From Herpetosiphon gulosus (GTDB taxonomy: Bacteria; Chloroflexota; Chloroflexia; Chloroflexales; Herpetosiphonaceae): a stretch of DNA of 64,000 bases. Both the position numbers and the translations under genes were made by a program. The stretch's first letter is position 1, and each line of letters starts with the position of its first letter. The DNA lies in NCBI RefSeq assembly GCF_039545135.1, contig NZ_BAABRU010000001.1, positions 186,001 to 250,000 of the forward strand. The letters are read 5' to 3'. Positions 36,518 through 45,424 of this stretch are shown here, piece after piece. The notes under the pieces were generated by a model. The model was not told the origin of the DNA. It searched no databases and was given only the letters and a program-made list of their open reading frames with translations.

Positions 36518-38485
36518 ATGACAACTGGCAAAACTGAACTGATCACGATTGCCCTTGCTGATCCAATTGATAGCATTATTCAGCAAGTGCGCAATGCCAA
36601 AGCAGAGCATGTTGATATTTTCATGCCCGAAGGCTCGATTTCGTTACAAAGCCGTAAAACCTGTGATCGCTTGCGCGAAACTGCCAATCGCGAGGGCATT
36701 GAGTTAACGCTCTATACCAGCGATCCCAAGGTGGTCAAGGCGGCTTTAACCTGCCAGATGATGGTGGTCGAAATTGAGCCAGCCGTTGTTTCAACCAAAG
36801 CACCTGCTGCTCCGCCAGCTCCAGCCAAACCAGTTGTTCCAGCTAGCCCCGAAGAAGATTTTTTGGCTTCGCTGGAAGGATTGCCCACTGCTTCCACTAC
36901 CGATCGGTTGCAAACGAGTCCCAGCATTAGCAAGCCCATCCCGACGGCAGCACCTAGCCAACCAGCTCGCAGCGAAATCGACGATTGGGCTGATGCCCTC
37001 GATAGCCTTTCGGTGGCTTCGACTGCTGGCGAAACTGGCTTGCGCCAACATGAACAAGCGCGGGGCAACGATAGCTGGGATTTTGATTCGTTCAACGATC
37101 TTTCCGATGCGCTGAGTGGTGATACTGCCAGTGCTGCGCCAGCTCGTCCACGCATCCGCCCTGAAGATATTGAATTGACCAGCGATGATATGCATCGCCA
37201 AGATGCCAAAGCTCGCCGTGCCCGGGCTGAGCAAAAACGTGCTGACGAAAAGGCTGAGCTTAAGCAACAAACTGCGCCCAAACGCAATTATCCCTTGTGG
37301 GGCATGGTTATTCTGGGGGCGATTGCGATTATCGCCTTGTTATGGCTGCTGTTTGGCAATACATTGGCCAGTGGCGTAACCGTAGTGGTGCGGCCAGCTC
37401 CAACATCCGGCGGCCAAACCTACGAGGATGTACGGCTCAACTATCAAGCCGACTCGATTAGTGAGCCAAGTTCGGCGGCAATTCAAGGGCGCTTGATCAA
37501 TGTGCCAATTTCGGTGAGCGTGCGTGGTACGGTGATTACTGCGACCGAACAACCTGATCAAGCGGCGACTGGCATCCTCGAAGTTTATAATCGCAACACC
37601 CAAGCTTATCCAATTCCTGCCAATACACGGGTACGAGTGCTTAACCCTGCTGGCGAAGAAATTATCTTTTTGACCCAAGCTGAAACGACGATTCCGGCGG
37701 CAACTGGCAATTTTGCCGGAATTGTCAGCGGGGTTGGTTCGCTGCAAATTGTGGCCAGCGCTGGTGGCACACGCTACAACATGCCTGCTAGCCAAGATCC
37801 TGTCTGGACGATTGAAGGCTACGAAGGCGCACTCTTTTCGATCAATCCTGAGCCAATTCAAGGTGGCACAACTGCGCTGCTGAAATTGCCAGTCGAAAGT
37901 GATTGGATGCCGTTATTGCCCCAAGCTGTGGCCCAATTCCGCAGTGCGATTCCTGCTCAAATGCAAACCGTGCTGCAAGAAGGCGAAGTTTTGGCTGATG
38001 TTGAATTCTTGCCGAATGTCGATGCCTTGACCCAAGACCCTTCGCTTTACGATATTCAAACCCGACCAGTGCCCGAAACCGATGGCGGCTTTGAGTTGGT
38101 CGTGACGGCGAATTTCCAAGGCTTGGCGGTGCGGGGCAGTTTTGCTGAGCAGTTGAATCGGGCATTGCCGAATGCCTTGCGGATCAAAGACCCATCATTC
38201 AGCACCGATACCACCAGCATTGTGCGCAGTCAAGTGCGCTTGGATAATTCAGGTGCTAGTTTGTTGCTGGCAACGGTCGAAGTTGCGCCCAAAACCGCAG
38301 TTGGCCTGCCCGATAGTACCAAACTGAAAATTGCCGATAGCATCAAAGGCCTAACCCCAGCCGAAGCTTTGGTTCAATTGGAAGCCTTGCGCGAAAGCGG
38401 CTTGATTGGCGATATTGTTTCAGTGCCCGAAGTCGAGCGCCTGCCCATCGATCCAGCCGAAATTAATATCCAGGTGCAGGAATGA
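36518..38485 (+). CDS. Single-pass membrane protein with baseplate-J-like external domain
   Basis: 655 residues from ATG 36518 (GGGGG upstream; an in-frame ATG at 36398 lies inside the inverted-repeat region and is unlikely). The N-terminal domain (about 1-85) resembles the small alpha/beta domain found in Chloroflexota and cyanobacterial proteins of this type. An Ala/Pro-rich, then charged, cytoplasmic linker follows, one TM at about 265-285, and an external beta-rich region similar to baseplate J/gp47. Function unknown; nothing else suggests a phage tail. Its stop overlaps the ruvX start (ATGA). Confidence 0.6.
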   Translation: MTTGKTELITIALADPIDSIIQQVRNAKAEHVDIFMPEGSISLQSRKTCDRLRETANREGIELTLYTSDPKVVKAALTCQMMVVEIEPAVVSTKAPAAPPAPAKPVVPASPEEDFLASLEGLPTASTTDRLQTSPSISKPIPTAAPSQPARSEIDDWADALDSLSVASTAGETGLRQHEQARGNDSWDFDSFNDLSDALSGDTASAAPARPRIRPEDIELTSDDMHRQDAKARRARAEQKRADEKAELKQQTAPKRNYPLWGMVILGAIAIIALLWLLFGNTLASGVTVVVRPAPTSGGQTYEDVRLNYQADSISEPSSAAIQGRLINVPISVSVRGTVITATEQPDQAATGILEVYNRNTQAYPIPANTRVRVLNPAGEEIIFLTQAETTIPAATGNFAGIVSGVGSLQIVASAGGTRYNMPASQDPVWTIEGYEGALFSINPEPIQGGTTALLKLPVESDWMPLLPQAVAQFRSAIPAQMQTVLQEGEVLADVEFLPNVDALTQDPSLYDIQTRPVPETDGGFELVVTANFQGLAVRGSFAEQLNRALPNALRIKDPSFSTDTTSIVRSQVRLDNSGASLLLATVEVAPKTAVGLPDSTKLKIADSIKGLTPAEALVQLEALRESGLIGDIVSVPEVERLPIDPAEINIQVQE

Positions 38486-38958
38486 GTGAGCGTCCAACCC
38501 ATGGCCGAATCCTCGCTTTAGATGTTGGCAATAAACGGATTGGGGTGGCCATGTGCGACCCCGATCGAATTATCGCCAGCGGCCAGCCGACCCTGCCAGC
38601 GCAGCCAACCGATAAAGCCTATGCCCAGCTTTTGCAAATGATTGCTGACAACGAAGTGGTTGAGGTCGTAATTGGCTTGCCCTTGACCTTGCGTGGCGAG
38701 GTTGGGGCGCAGGCCAAAGCGGTGCAAGCCTTCAGTCGCGGGCTAGAAAAACGCACCAAAATCCCGATCACGTTGTACGATGAGCGCTTTACCAGTGTTG
38801 AGGCTGAGCGTTCGCTCGAAGCCATGGGCATCAAAAAAAGCAAACATCGCGATCATGTCGATGAATTAGCCGCCATTTTGATTCTGCAAGATTATATGAG
38901 TTCGATCGCGCCGCCTCGCCCGCTCTACCACGACCCTGAGCACGACGATTGGGATTAA
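38482..38958 (+). CDS. ruvX: Pre-16S rRNA processing nuclease RuvX/YqgF
   Basis: 158-residue RNase H-fold protein that trims the 5' end of 16S rRNA precursors. Conserved pieces are ILALDVGNKRIGVA with the first catalytic Asp, VVIGLPLTLRGE, LYDERFTS and the C-terminal HRDHVDELAAILIL with the last acidic residue. It overlaps the preceding gene by 4 bases and is followed by a bidirectional terminator. Confidence 0.93.
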   Translation: MSERPTHGRILALDVGNKRIGVAMCDPDRIIASGQPTLPAQPTDKAYAQLLQMIADNEVVEVVIGLPLTLRGEVGAQAKAVQAFSRGLEKRTKIPITLYDERFTSVEAERSLEAMGIKKSKHRDHVDELAAILILQDYMSSIAPPRPLYHDPEHDDWD

Positions 38959-38993
38959 AAAAAGCCCTGTTGATTTTCTAACAGGGCTTTTTG
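38959..38993. terminator. Bidirectional terminator between ruvX and the GH42 gene
   Basis: AAAAGCCCTGTT, an 8-base loop, AACAGGGCTTTTT. A-run and T-run flanks make it work for both converging transcripts; it starts right at the ruvX stop and ends 8 bases short of the GH42 stop. Confidence 0.92.
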
Positions 38994-39000
38994 GTTTAAT

Positions 39001-40935
39001 CTAGAGTTGTTTGAGCCAGCGAATGCCTAAACTTTCGATTGAACACTCGCCACTGCATTGCTCGCCGCTTAGCCGATCATGCCAAGTGCCTTGGAGTTTG
39101 ATGCTTTGGGCTTGTTCACCATGGTTGAACCACAACACCCCATCGGTCAACTCGATGCGCTCGATTTCGCTGGGCAAGCGTTGGGCAGCGGGCCAGAGTC
39201 GTGGCAGTAGATCGCCCAAAATTTCCTCAGTAGGATAGCAGCCCATCAATACCGCTAGGCCTTTGCCATAAGTCGCGGCGGTGATTGCAGCCTGACCCTT
39301 AGCATAGCTCTTGCTCCAGGTGGCTAAGGTATTGGCATGGCTTACGTTCAGCACTTCCATCCACAGTGGTGCGGTATGGCTCGCCTCGCCAAATTGTACC
39401 GCCCACGGTTTAGCCGGATCAAGCGCACTCCATTCGGCGACATCAGCCCCAAACAAATCGGTCAAACCACTGGGAAAGCCATCGGGAGCAGTACGATTGT
39501 CGCGGCGTTTGGTTAAACTGCGCGGAGTGCAGATCAACGTGCCGCCTGCTTGAACCCACTCACGCCAGCCCGCAGTTTCCGCAGGGTTATCGAGCATTGG
39601 GGCGACAGCGATTGCCAGTTGATAAGTATCGAGTGGCGTACCACGCTGGACAATATCGACCCCAACGCCATAGCTGGTGAGCGTGCGATGGATTGTGCGC
39701 AGCAATTGCCAATAATTCCAGCCTTGAGCATGCGGATCAAGTTGTTGCGCCCAATGATCGTCGTAGGAAACCAGTAAGGCAACCTTGCGTGGTGCAGCTT
39801 CGGGTTGACCATGCTGCTGCCATTCGTTGGCAACAATACGGGCTTCGGTGCTGCCCCTCGCTGGCCGATTGGCATGATCACGCAGGCCACTATGATATTG
39901 CTCTTGGCCGAGCCAACATGCACGCCAACGAAAATACAGCACATTGGCTGCACCATGAGCGGCATCTTGATAGCTCCACAACCGCACTTGGTTGGGTGGC
40001 ACTGGTGGATTGGTGGGAGTCCAGTTGATTTGGCCTGGCTGTTGCTCCATCACCCAAAATGGCTGACACTTGAGGCCGCGAATATGGTCGTGATACATCG
40101 CGACTGCTTGCCAATCGGGGAAACCATGTGGGTAGTTATCCCAAGCGATCGTATCGACTTGTTGCGCCATATCAAACCAATTAATCTCATCATCGCCAGG
40201 CGCGATGTTGGTTAAAATCGTGCGATTTGGTGAGTGCTGGCGCAGAATTTCAGCTTGCATCGCACAATACGCCACCTGCTGATCTGAGGCGAAGCGGCGA
40301 TAATCGAGCACCAACGAGGGATTATGGCCGCCACCAACTGGTACATTTGGCAAGGGAATTTGTTGCCAATCGCTATAAGTTTGGCTCCAAAAGGCCGTGC
40401 CCCATGCTTCATTGAGGCCTGCTAAATCGCCATAGCGTTGGTTCAGCCATTGGCGAAAAGCAGCAGCGCAATGTTCGCAGTAGCAACGTGCCGAGCCATG
40501 ATTGCCAATTTCGTTATCAATTTGCCAAGCGGCAACCGCTGGATGCTGACCATAGCGCTTGGCCATGGCCGTGACGATCTGGCGGCTATATTCGATGTAC
40601 TGTGGATTGACCAAACAAGCTTGGCGACGACCACCATGACCTAAACGGCGGCCTTGAGCATCGATCCGCATTAAATCGGGCTGGTTATGGGTTAGCCAAG
40701 CAGGCGGGGTAGCGGTGGGCGTTCCAAGCACGATTTTTAAGCCTTGGCTGGCCAAGGTTTCAATTGCCTGATCAAGCCATGCCCAATCGTATTGGCCAGC
40801 GGCTGGCTCCATCAAGGCCCAAGCAAACTCGCCGATTCGCACATATTCCAAGCCCAAGGCCTGCATCTGTTGGGCATCATCGGCCCACCAGGTTTGGGGC
40901 CAGTGCTCAGGATAATAACAAACACCTAATGGCAT
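39001..40935 (-). CDS. Beta-galactosidase, GH42 family
   Basis: 644 residues from ATG 40935 (AGAGG upstream). The TIM barrel (about 1-380) has acid/base E142 in WQIDNEIGNH and nucleophile E297 in FWVMEQQPG, plus the zinc cysteines C107, C151, C153 and C156. A trimerisation/Rossmann-like domain and a small beta domain follow. There is no signal peptide, so it acts inside the cell on imported galactosides. It is the last gene of an operon with its own ABC importer. Both catalytic residues and the zinc set are intact. Confidence 0.93.
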   Translation of the reverse strand: MPLGVCYYPEHWPQTWWADDAQQMQALGLEYVRIGEFAWALMEPAAGQYDWAWLDQAIETLASQGLKIVLGTPTATPPAWLTHNQPDLMRIDAQGRRLGHGGRRQACLVNPQYIEYSRQIVTAMAKRYGQHPAVAAWQIDNEIGNHGSARCYCEHCAAAFRQWLNQRYGDLAGLNEAWGTAFWSQTYSDWQQIPLPNVPVGGGHNPSLVLDYRRFASDQQVAYCAMQAEILRQHSPNRTILTNIAPGDDEINWFDMAQQVDTIAWDNYPHGFPDWQAVAMYHDHIRGLKCQPFWVMEQQPGQINWTPTNPPVPPNQVRLWSYQDAAHGAANVLYFRWRACWLGQEQYHSGLRDHANRPARGSTEARIVANEWQQHGQPEAAPRKVALLVSYDDHWAQQLDPHAQGWNYWQLLRTIHRTLTSYGVGVDIVQRGTPLDTYQLAIAVAPMLDNPAETAGWREWVQAGGTLICTPRSLTKRRDNRTAPDGFPSGLTDLFGADVAEWSALDPAKPWAVQFGEASHTAPLWMEVLNVSHANTLATWSKSYAKGQAAITAATYGKGLAVLMGCYPTEEILGDLLPRLWPAAQRLPSEIERIELTDGVLWFNHGEQAQSIKLQGTWHDRLSGEQCSGECSIESLGIRWLKQL

Positions 40936-41085
40936 AGAAACCTCTTTTAGAAGGTCAAAAGGCAAAAATCAAAGGGCAAAATGCCTTGTGAAGGTCAAAA
41001 GGCAAAAGTCAAAGGGCAAAATGGCTATGCAGCTTGAAAATATACTTAGTTCTGCCTTTTGATTTTTGCCTTCTGCCTTGTGACT
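40936..41085. repeat. Low-complexity repeats between permease and GH42 gene
   Basis: Units such as AAGGTCAAAAGGCAAAAATC and its near-copy 48 bases later are followed by their inverse complement (CTGCCTTTTGATTTTTGCC). The stretch can fold into a long A/T-rich stem within the operon. Confidence 0.7.
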
Positions 41086-41964
41086 TTACCCTTTGACTGC
41101 GCCTGCGAGTGCGCCGGAGATGAATTGACGCTGGAAGGCGATAAAGATCATCATAATTGGCAAGGTTGTGAGGGCTGTGCCCATCATCAATTGGCCATAA
41201 TCAATAATTGATAAGCCAACGAGTGCATTAATCCGCACTGGCAGGGTTTCCATGGCTTTATCGCGCATAATGATCAACGGCCAGAAGAAGCTGTTCCATT
41301 GAAACATAAACGAATAAATTGCCAAGGCTGCGAGGGTTGGACGCATGGTTGGCAAGGCGACGCTGGTAAATACCCGCCACTCACTAGCCCCATCGATTCG
41401 CGCCGCATCAAGCAGATCGTCGGGCAAGGATTGCATGCTTTGGCGCATCAAGAAAATCCCAAACGGATTGGCCAGCGCCGGCAAAATCACCGCTTGATAG
41501 CTGCTGATCCAGGTTGGATCGCCAAAGAGCGTGATTTTGGCCATCAGTTGAAACAATGGCACAGCGGTAACATGATAGGGAATCATCAAAACTAACAAAA
41601 ACATGCCAAACAAGATTGAGCGCCCGCGGAAACGAAATTTGGCAAAGGCATAGCCTGCCAGCGAAGCAATAAAGACGCTGAGGCTGGCATAGACTACCGC
41701 GATAAAAGCCGAATTGAACAGCGAACGGCCAAAGCCATTGTCAAACAGGCCTTGAATATTCGACCAAGCAGCGCTGCCGAACCACAAATGTGGTGGAAAT
41801 CGCAGTACTTCGCTTGAAGGTTGCGAGGCTTGGACAAACATATAGTAGAAGGGGAACAATGATAAAAATGCCCCAACGACCAATAAAAGGTAGATTGCAC
41901 CACGCTGGAAGCGGCTTACAAAGGGCTTAGGCCCAAGTTCATCGGAAAGCTTGGTTTTTGCCAT
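41086..41964 (-). CDS. Sugar ABC transporter permease, MalG type
   Basis: 292-residue CUT1 permease with six hydrophobic segments and the conserved EAA loop (DAARIDGASEWRVFTSVALP), which docks on the ATPase. It follows the MalF-type permease by 3 bases and precedes the GH42 beta-galactosidase, so it probably imports oligogalactosides. No ATPase gene is present; CUT1 importers often borrow a shared MsmK/UgpC-type ATPase encoded elsewhere. Confidence 0.92.
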   Translation of the reverse strand: MAKTKLSDELGPKPFVSRFQRGAIYLLLVVGAFLSLFPFYYMFVQASQPSSEVLRFPPHLWFGSAAWSNIQGLFDNGFGRSLFNSAFIAVVYASLSVFIASLAGYAFAKFRFRGRSILFGMFLLVLMIPYHVTAVPLFQLMAKITLFGDPTWISSYQAVILPALANPFGIFLMRQSMQSLPDDLLDAARIDGASEWRVFTSVALPTMRPTLAALAIYSFMFQWNSFFWPLIIMRDKAMETLPVRINALVGLSIIDYGQLMMGTALTTLPIMMIFIAFQRQFISGALAGAVKG

Positions 41965-41967
41965 CGC

Positions 41968-42864
41968 TTAATCCTCCCCGCGCTGGGCGATGCGAAATTG
42001 TAAAAGCGAAAAGACTGCGATGATCAAGACCATGGCATAGGCAATTGCCGAAGCATAATTAAACTCGGCATTTTGGAAGGCCGTGCGATAGAGCAAGGTC
42101 GCCATGCTGAGGGTTTCGTTGGATGGCCCGCTGCGGGTCAGCAGATATGGCTCATCGAAAATTTGCAACGTGCCAATCGTTGAAAGCACCGTGGTCAGCA
42201 AAATCGTGGGTCGCATCATCGGCACGGTGATTGCCCAGAATTTGGCCCATGCTCCTGCGCCATCAAGCTCTGCCGCCTCGTACAATTCGGTTGGGATACT
42301 CTGCAAACTGGCGAGATAAATCACCATGTTATAGCCTGTCCAGCGCCATGTAATCGCCATCACCAGCGAGAATTTAGCGGGCCAAGCATTGGTAAGCCAT
42401 GGTATCGATTGAATGCCCAAACCATTGAGTACATAGTTGATCAAGCCTTTTTCATCATTCAGCAGCAGCCGAAAGATCAAGGCCACGGCGAATAAGGCGG
42501 TAATTGCCGGCAGAAAATAGATTAAGCGAAAGGCTGTGCGAAATTTGAGTACAGCGCTATTGAGCAACACTGCCAAGACCATGGCGAGGCCAAGCTGTAG
42601 TGGTACTTGAAATACCAGCAAAAACACCGTGTTGATCAACGCTTTGCGAAACACCGTGTCGCCGAACAAGCGCCGATAGTTATCGATGCTAAAGCCGCTG
42701 TCAGGGTTGAGTTGGCTCTCAAAGCTCAATTGCAACGAGGCAATAATTGGGTAGAGCATAAAGATGCCAAAAATCAACAAGGCTGGCAACAAAAACATGT
42801 ACGGGGTTAGTCGCCGTCGCCATTGGTGGCGGCGCTCTGCTGGCGTAAGTAGCTGCGACCCCAT
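41968..42864 (-). CDS. Sugar ABC transporter permease, MalF type
   Basis: 298-residue CUT1 permease with six hydrophobic segments and the EAA loop (YEAAELDGAGAWAKFWAITVP). It pairs with the MalG-type permease immediately downstream and receives sugar from the binding protein encoded upstream at 42944-44278. The gap to that gene contains a perfect palindrome that may hold down expression of the permeases. Confidence 0.92.
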   Translation of the reverse strand: MGSQLLTPAERRHQWRRRLTPYMFLLPALLIFGIFMLYPIIASLQLSFESQLNPDSGFSIDNYRRLFGDTVFRKALINTVFLLVFQVPLQLGLAMVLAVLLNSAVLKFRTAFRLIYFLPAITALFAVALIFRLLLNDEKGLINYVLNGLGIQSIPWLTNAWPAKFSLVMAITWRWTGYNMVIYLASLQSIPTELYEAAELDGAGAWAKFWAITVPMMRPTILLTTVLSTIGTLQIFDEPYLLTRSGPSNETLSMATLLYRTAFQNAEFNYASAIAYAMVLIIAVFSLLQFRIAQRGED

Positions 42865-42899
42865 AGAACCCTCCTAGGCAAAGTCCATTAATTCAAACT

Positions 42900-42938
42900 C
42901 CCCTCTCCCGCATGCGGGAGAGGGGTTGGGGTGAGGGC
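42900..42938. repeat. Palindromic repeat between binding-protein and permease genes
   Basis: A perfect 26-bp palindrome spans 42900-42925 (arms CCCCTCTCCCGCA and its complement), followed by TTGGGGTGAGGG. It belongs to the same dispersed GC-rich family as 20441-20538 and can form a stable hairpin 5 bases after the binding-protein stop. Confidence 0.88.
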
Positions 42939-42943
42939 ATGGT

Positions 42944-44278
42944 CTATTGGGCGACTTCGCGACCAGTTTGGTTGGCCAATTCGGCGGCAGCTTCTTGCAG
43001 AGCTTGCTTGGGGTCCATGCCTTGGCTCAGCACTTTGGCTTGAGCTGAAGCCAAAACTGCTTGGCCTTTGGCATAGTCTTTGGTATAGGTTGCTGCTGGA
43101 ATGTTTTTGATCTCATCAGCAAACAGCTTCCAAATTGGTTGGTTGTTGAAGAAAGCCACTGGTTGGCTATAGAGATCGGCGCTGTAGGCTGGCTGATAGC
43201 TTGGCCAAATGCCGAATTTTTCCATCATAATGTTTTGGCCTTCGCTAGTAGCCAAGGCATGCTCAACAAACAACCAAGCTGCGTCGAGATTTTTGGTTGC
43301 AGCCGGAATTGCCAAGGTCGAGCCACCAAGGTTGGCAGCGCGATTGCCGCCTTTTTCGAAGGCTGGCAACAACATGACATCCCATTTGCCTGAAAGATCA
43401 GGGGCCTGATCGATGATTGTGCCGCTATACCAGACACCAAACGGAACCGTGGCAACATCGCCATTCTTGGTCGCGGCAACCGTGCCATCCCAACCATTGA
43501 TATTGGCAACAAGGCCTTTATCGTTGATTTCTTTGAGCAAGGTCAGCGCTTGTACCGATTTGTCGTTGGTGAGGTTGATTTTGCCATCGCTATTGAAATA
43601 GCAGCATACGCCCAATTGGCTGGTCATCATGCGGAAGCCAGCATCATCGGCCACAATATCGACGGGCAAGAGCTTGGTTTTGCCATCGGTCGCGGCCAAA
43701 ATTTTCTCGCCAGCAGCGATCAAATCGGCCCATGTTTCGATCGACTTGGGATCTACACCAGCTTGCTCGAAAATATCAACCCGATACCACAAACCAGTTG
43801 GGCCGGAATCCCAAGGAATCGAGCGAATTTTATCGCTAATTTTGGATTGTGCCCATTTGGAGGGATCGAAATCTTTTTCGTATTTGCTGGCACGGCTGGT
43901 TAAGTCGGCCAAGCCGTCGGGGAAGGTTGACGTATACACATCCATGCGGTCGGATTCGATTGCGACCACATCGGGTAAGCCAGCACCGCCAGCTTGCAAG
44001 CCTGAAGTCAGCTTATCGTAGACATCTGTGCGCCCAATATCTTGGACTGTAACTTTGATGTTGGGGTATTTTTGGTTAAACGAGGGAACCGTTGCTTCGA
44101 GGCTCTTGGCGGCCACATTCCAAGCCCAAACCGTAATTTCGCCCTTAACCTCGGCGGGATTGGTTGAGCCAGTGTTGCTGGTGGTGGTTGCGGTGCTCTC
44201 GCTGCCACACGCAGCCAAAATCAGCGTTAATACCAACAGACTAATCAATGAACGATGAATCTTGCGACGAACCATCAT
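42944..44278 (-). CDS. Sugar-binding lipoprotein, CUT1 (family 1) type
   Basis: 444 residues from ATG 44278, preceded by AAGGAGA; the adjacent ATG at 44275 is equally possible. The lipobox is LAACG with Cys24, followed by a Ser/Thr tether. The domain start (GEITVWAWNVAAKSLEATVP) and later signature (WDVMLLPAFEKGG) are typical of family 1 extracellular solute-binding proteins. It is the first gene of the operon that ends in the GH42 enzyme, so a galactoside ligand is likely but not shown. Confidence 0.9.
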   Translation of the reverse strand: MMVRRKIHRSLISLLVLTLILAACGSESTATTTSNTGSTNPAEVKGEITVWAWNVAAKSLEATVPSFNQKYPNIKVTVQDIGRTDVYDKLTSGLQAGGAGLPDVVAIESDRMDVYTSTFPDGLADLTSRASKYEKDFDPSKWAQSKISDKIRSIPWDSGPTGLWYRVDIFEQAGVDPKSIETWADLIAAGEKILAATDGKTKLLPVDIVADDAGFRMMTSQLGVCCYFNSDGKINLTNDKSVQALTLLKEINDKGLVANINGWDGTVAATKNGDVATVPFGVWYSGTIIDQAPDLSGKWDVMLLPAFEKGGNRAANLGGSTLAIPAATKNLDAAWLFVEHALATSEGQNIMMEKFGIWPSYQPAYSADLYSQPVAFFNNQPIWKLFADEIKNIPAATYTKDYAKGQAVLASAQAKVLSQGMDPKQALQEAAAELANQTGREVAQ

Positions 44279-44415
44279 CGGGTCTCCTTGCGCTACATTG
44301 CACATATCACCATGCTGCGAATTGTTGGATCTATTCTGGCTTGCGGAAATTTAATCGGCACTGACCTCCTTTGCTTAGCTCTAGGTACGTATCAACAGAG
44401 ATCGTGGATTAAATT

Positions 44416-44463
44416 ATTATAGCTATCATAGCATATTCTGGCTATTTCGTGGGAGCGTTTCCA
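44416..44463 (-). promoter_or_regulatory. Candidate promoter and LacI-type operator of the GH42 operon
   Basis: On the minus strand a TATAAT (44421-44416) lies about 140 bases before the first gene. Upstream is TGGGAGCGTTTCCA (44450-44463, plus-strand reading), a 14-bp palindrome with two mismatches and a central CG. This is close to the TGGGAGCGCTCCCA operators of LacI-family glycoside regulators in Actinobacteria. No good -35 is seen. The 429-base spacer 44279-44707 otherwise holds nothing I can support. Confidence 0.5.
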
Positions 44464-44707
44464 TCACTTTTAATTATCGATTTCGATGCTTTCTAAGCTT
44501 GCTTTCAGCCGTGAACGTTGTATGCTTGGGTCAAACCGTCGCTGACTGCCAGCAAGACAATAGTCTCAAAGCGTGTGACTTATTCTTGGTGGCTGAGCAA
44601 GGATCTGCATTTACCCGCAACGCTTATGCTTAGGGCGATGTATTAGGAACAGCTAAAGAAGCATAATGATTGCTACCGATAATAGATATCAATCAAGGGG
44701 AATTATT

Positions 44708-45424
44708 GTGACCTTCGTCAATCCAATTATAAATAGTTTACATAAAGATAATTCGGTTGAATTGGTACGCTATGCCTTGCATGATCCTGCCAAGTTCAAG
44801 TTGGTTGATCCAGCGTTGGCTCAGCATGCACCCGACCCTGCCGCTGCCAACTTGCTAATCGCTGCATTTGAGGCAGGCACGGCTCCCGCGTGGTTGGTTG
44901 CCTATTTGCTTGGGCGAATTGGCGCAGATTGTGGCTATGCTACTGTTCGTGCGATTGTGTTGGCTGCGCTTGGCCAGCTGGCCGAAAGTTATGCTGCTGT
45001 GGCAATGGTGCGTATTCGCGGAGCACAAGCCTTTGCTGATTTGGCTGAATTGCTCAATACTGCGCCGCAACGTGCTAGTCGCGAAGCAGCCGCTAATGGT
45101 TTAGCTGAGTTTGGCTCGGCTGAGGCGGCTGAGTACATCTTGGCAGCAGGCCGTGCTCAAACAATTCGTCTGAATATTGCTGGTGGTTTGCTTGGGCGCT
45201 TGCCATGCAATCAAGCACAGATTGCTGAATTATTGACATCTGATCAAGCTGCTCATGTGCGTTTGGCCTTGATAGTCGTCAAAGCAATGGCCTTGAATCA
45301 CGTTTCCGATTCAAGGCCAGAGCAAGCTTTGATTGCTGCACTTGAGCAAACGTTAGCCAATCCGGCAATTGCAATGGCTCCCCAAACGCGCCGCAATTTA
45401 ACTCGCTGGATTATTAGGGCGTAG
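44708..45424 (+). CDS. HEAT-like repeat protein
   Basis: 238 residues from GTG 44708, preferred because AAGGGGAA lies 7 bases upstream; an ATG at 44666 has no such site. It is rich in Ala and Leu, with paired helices of about 35 residues (for example QRASREAAANGLAEFGS), typical of HEAT/Armadillo-like scaffolds. No catalytic motif is visible. It converges on the nuclease gene and overlaps its 3' end by 11 bases. Function unknown. Confidence 0.65.
   Translation: MTFVNPIINSLHKDNSVELVRYALHDPAKFKLVDPALAQHAPDPAAANLLIAAFEAGTAPAWLVAYLLGRIGADCGYATVRAIVLAALGQLAESYAAVAMVRIRGAQAFADLAELLNTAPQRASREAAANGLAEFGSAEAAEYILAAGRAQTIRLNIAGGLLGRLPCNQAQIAELLTSDQAAHVRLALIVVKAMALNHVSDSRPEQALIAALEQTLANPAIAMAPQTRRNLTRWIIRA

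Noticed and set aside
36518-38485. Possible contractile injection or phage tail locus suggested by the baseplate-J-like domain
   Set aside because: No sheath, tube, spike, tape-measure or AAA gene nearby; neighbours are alaS and ruvX.
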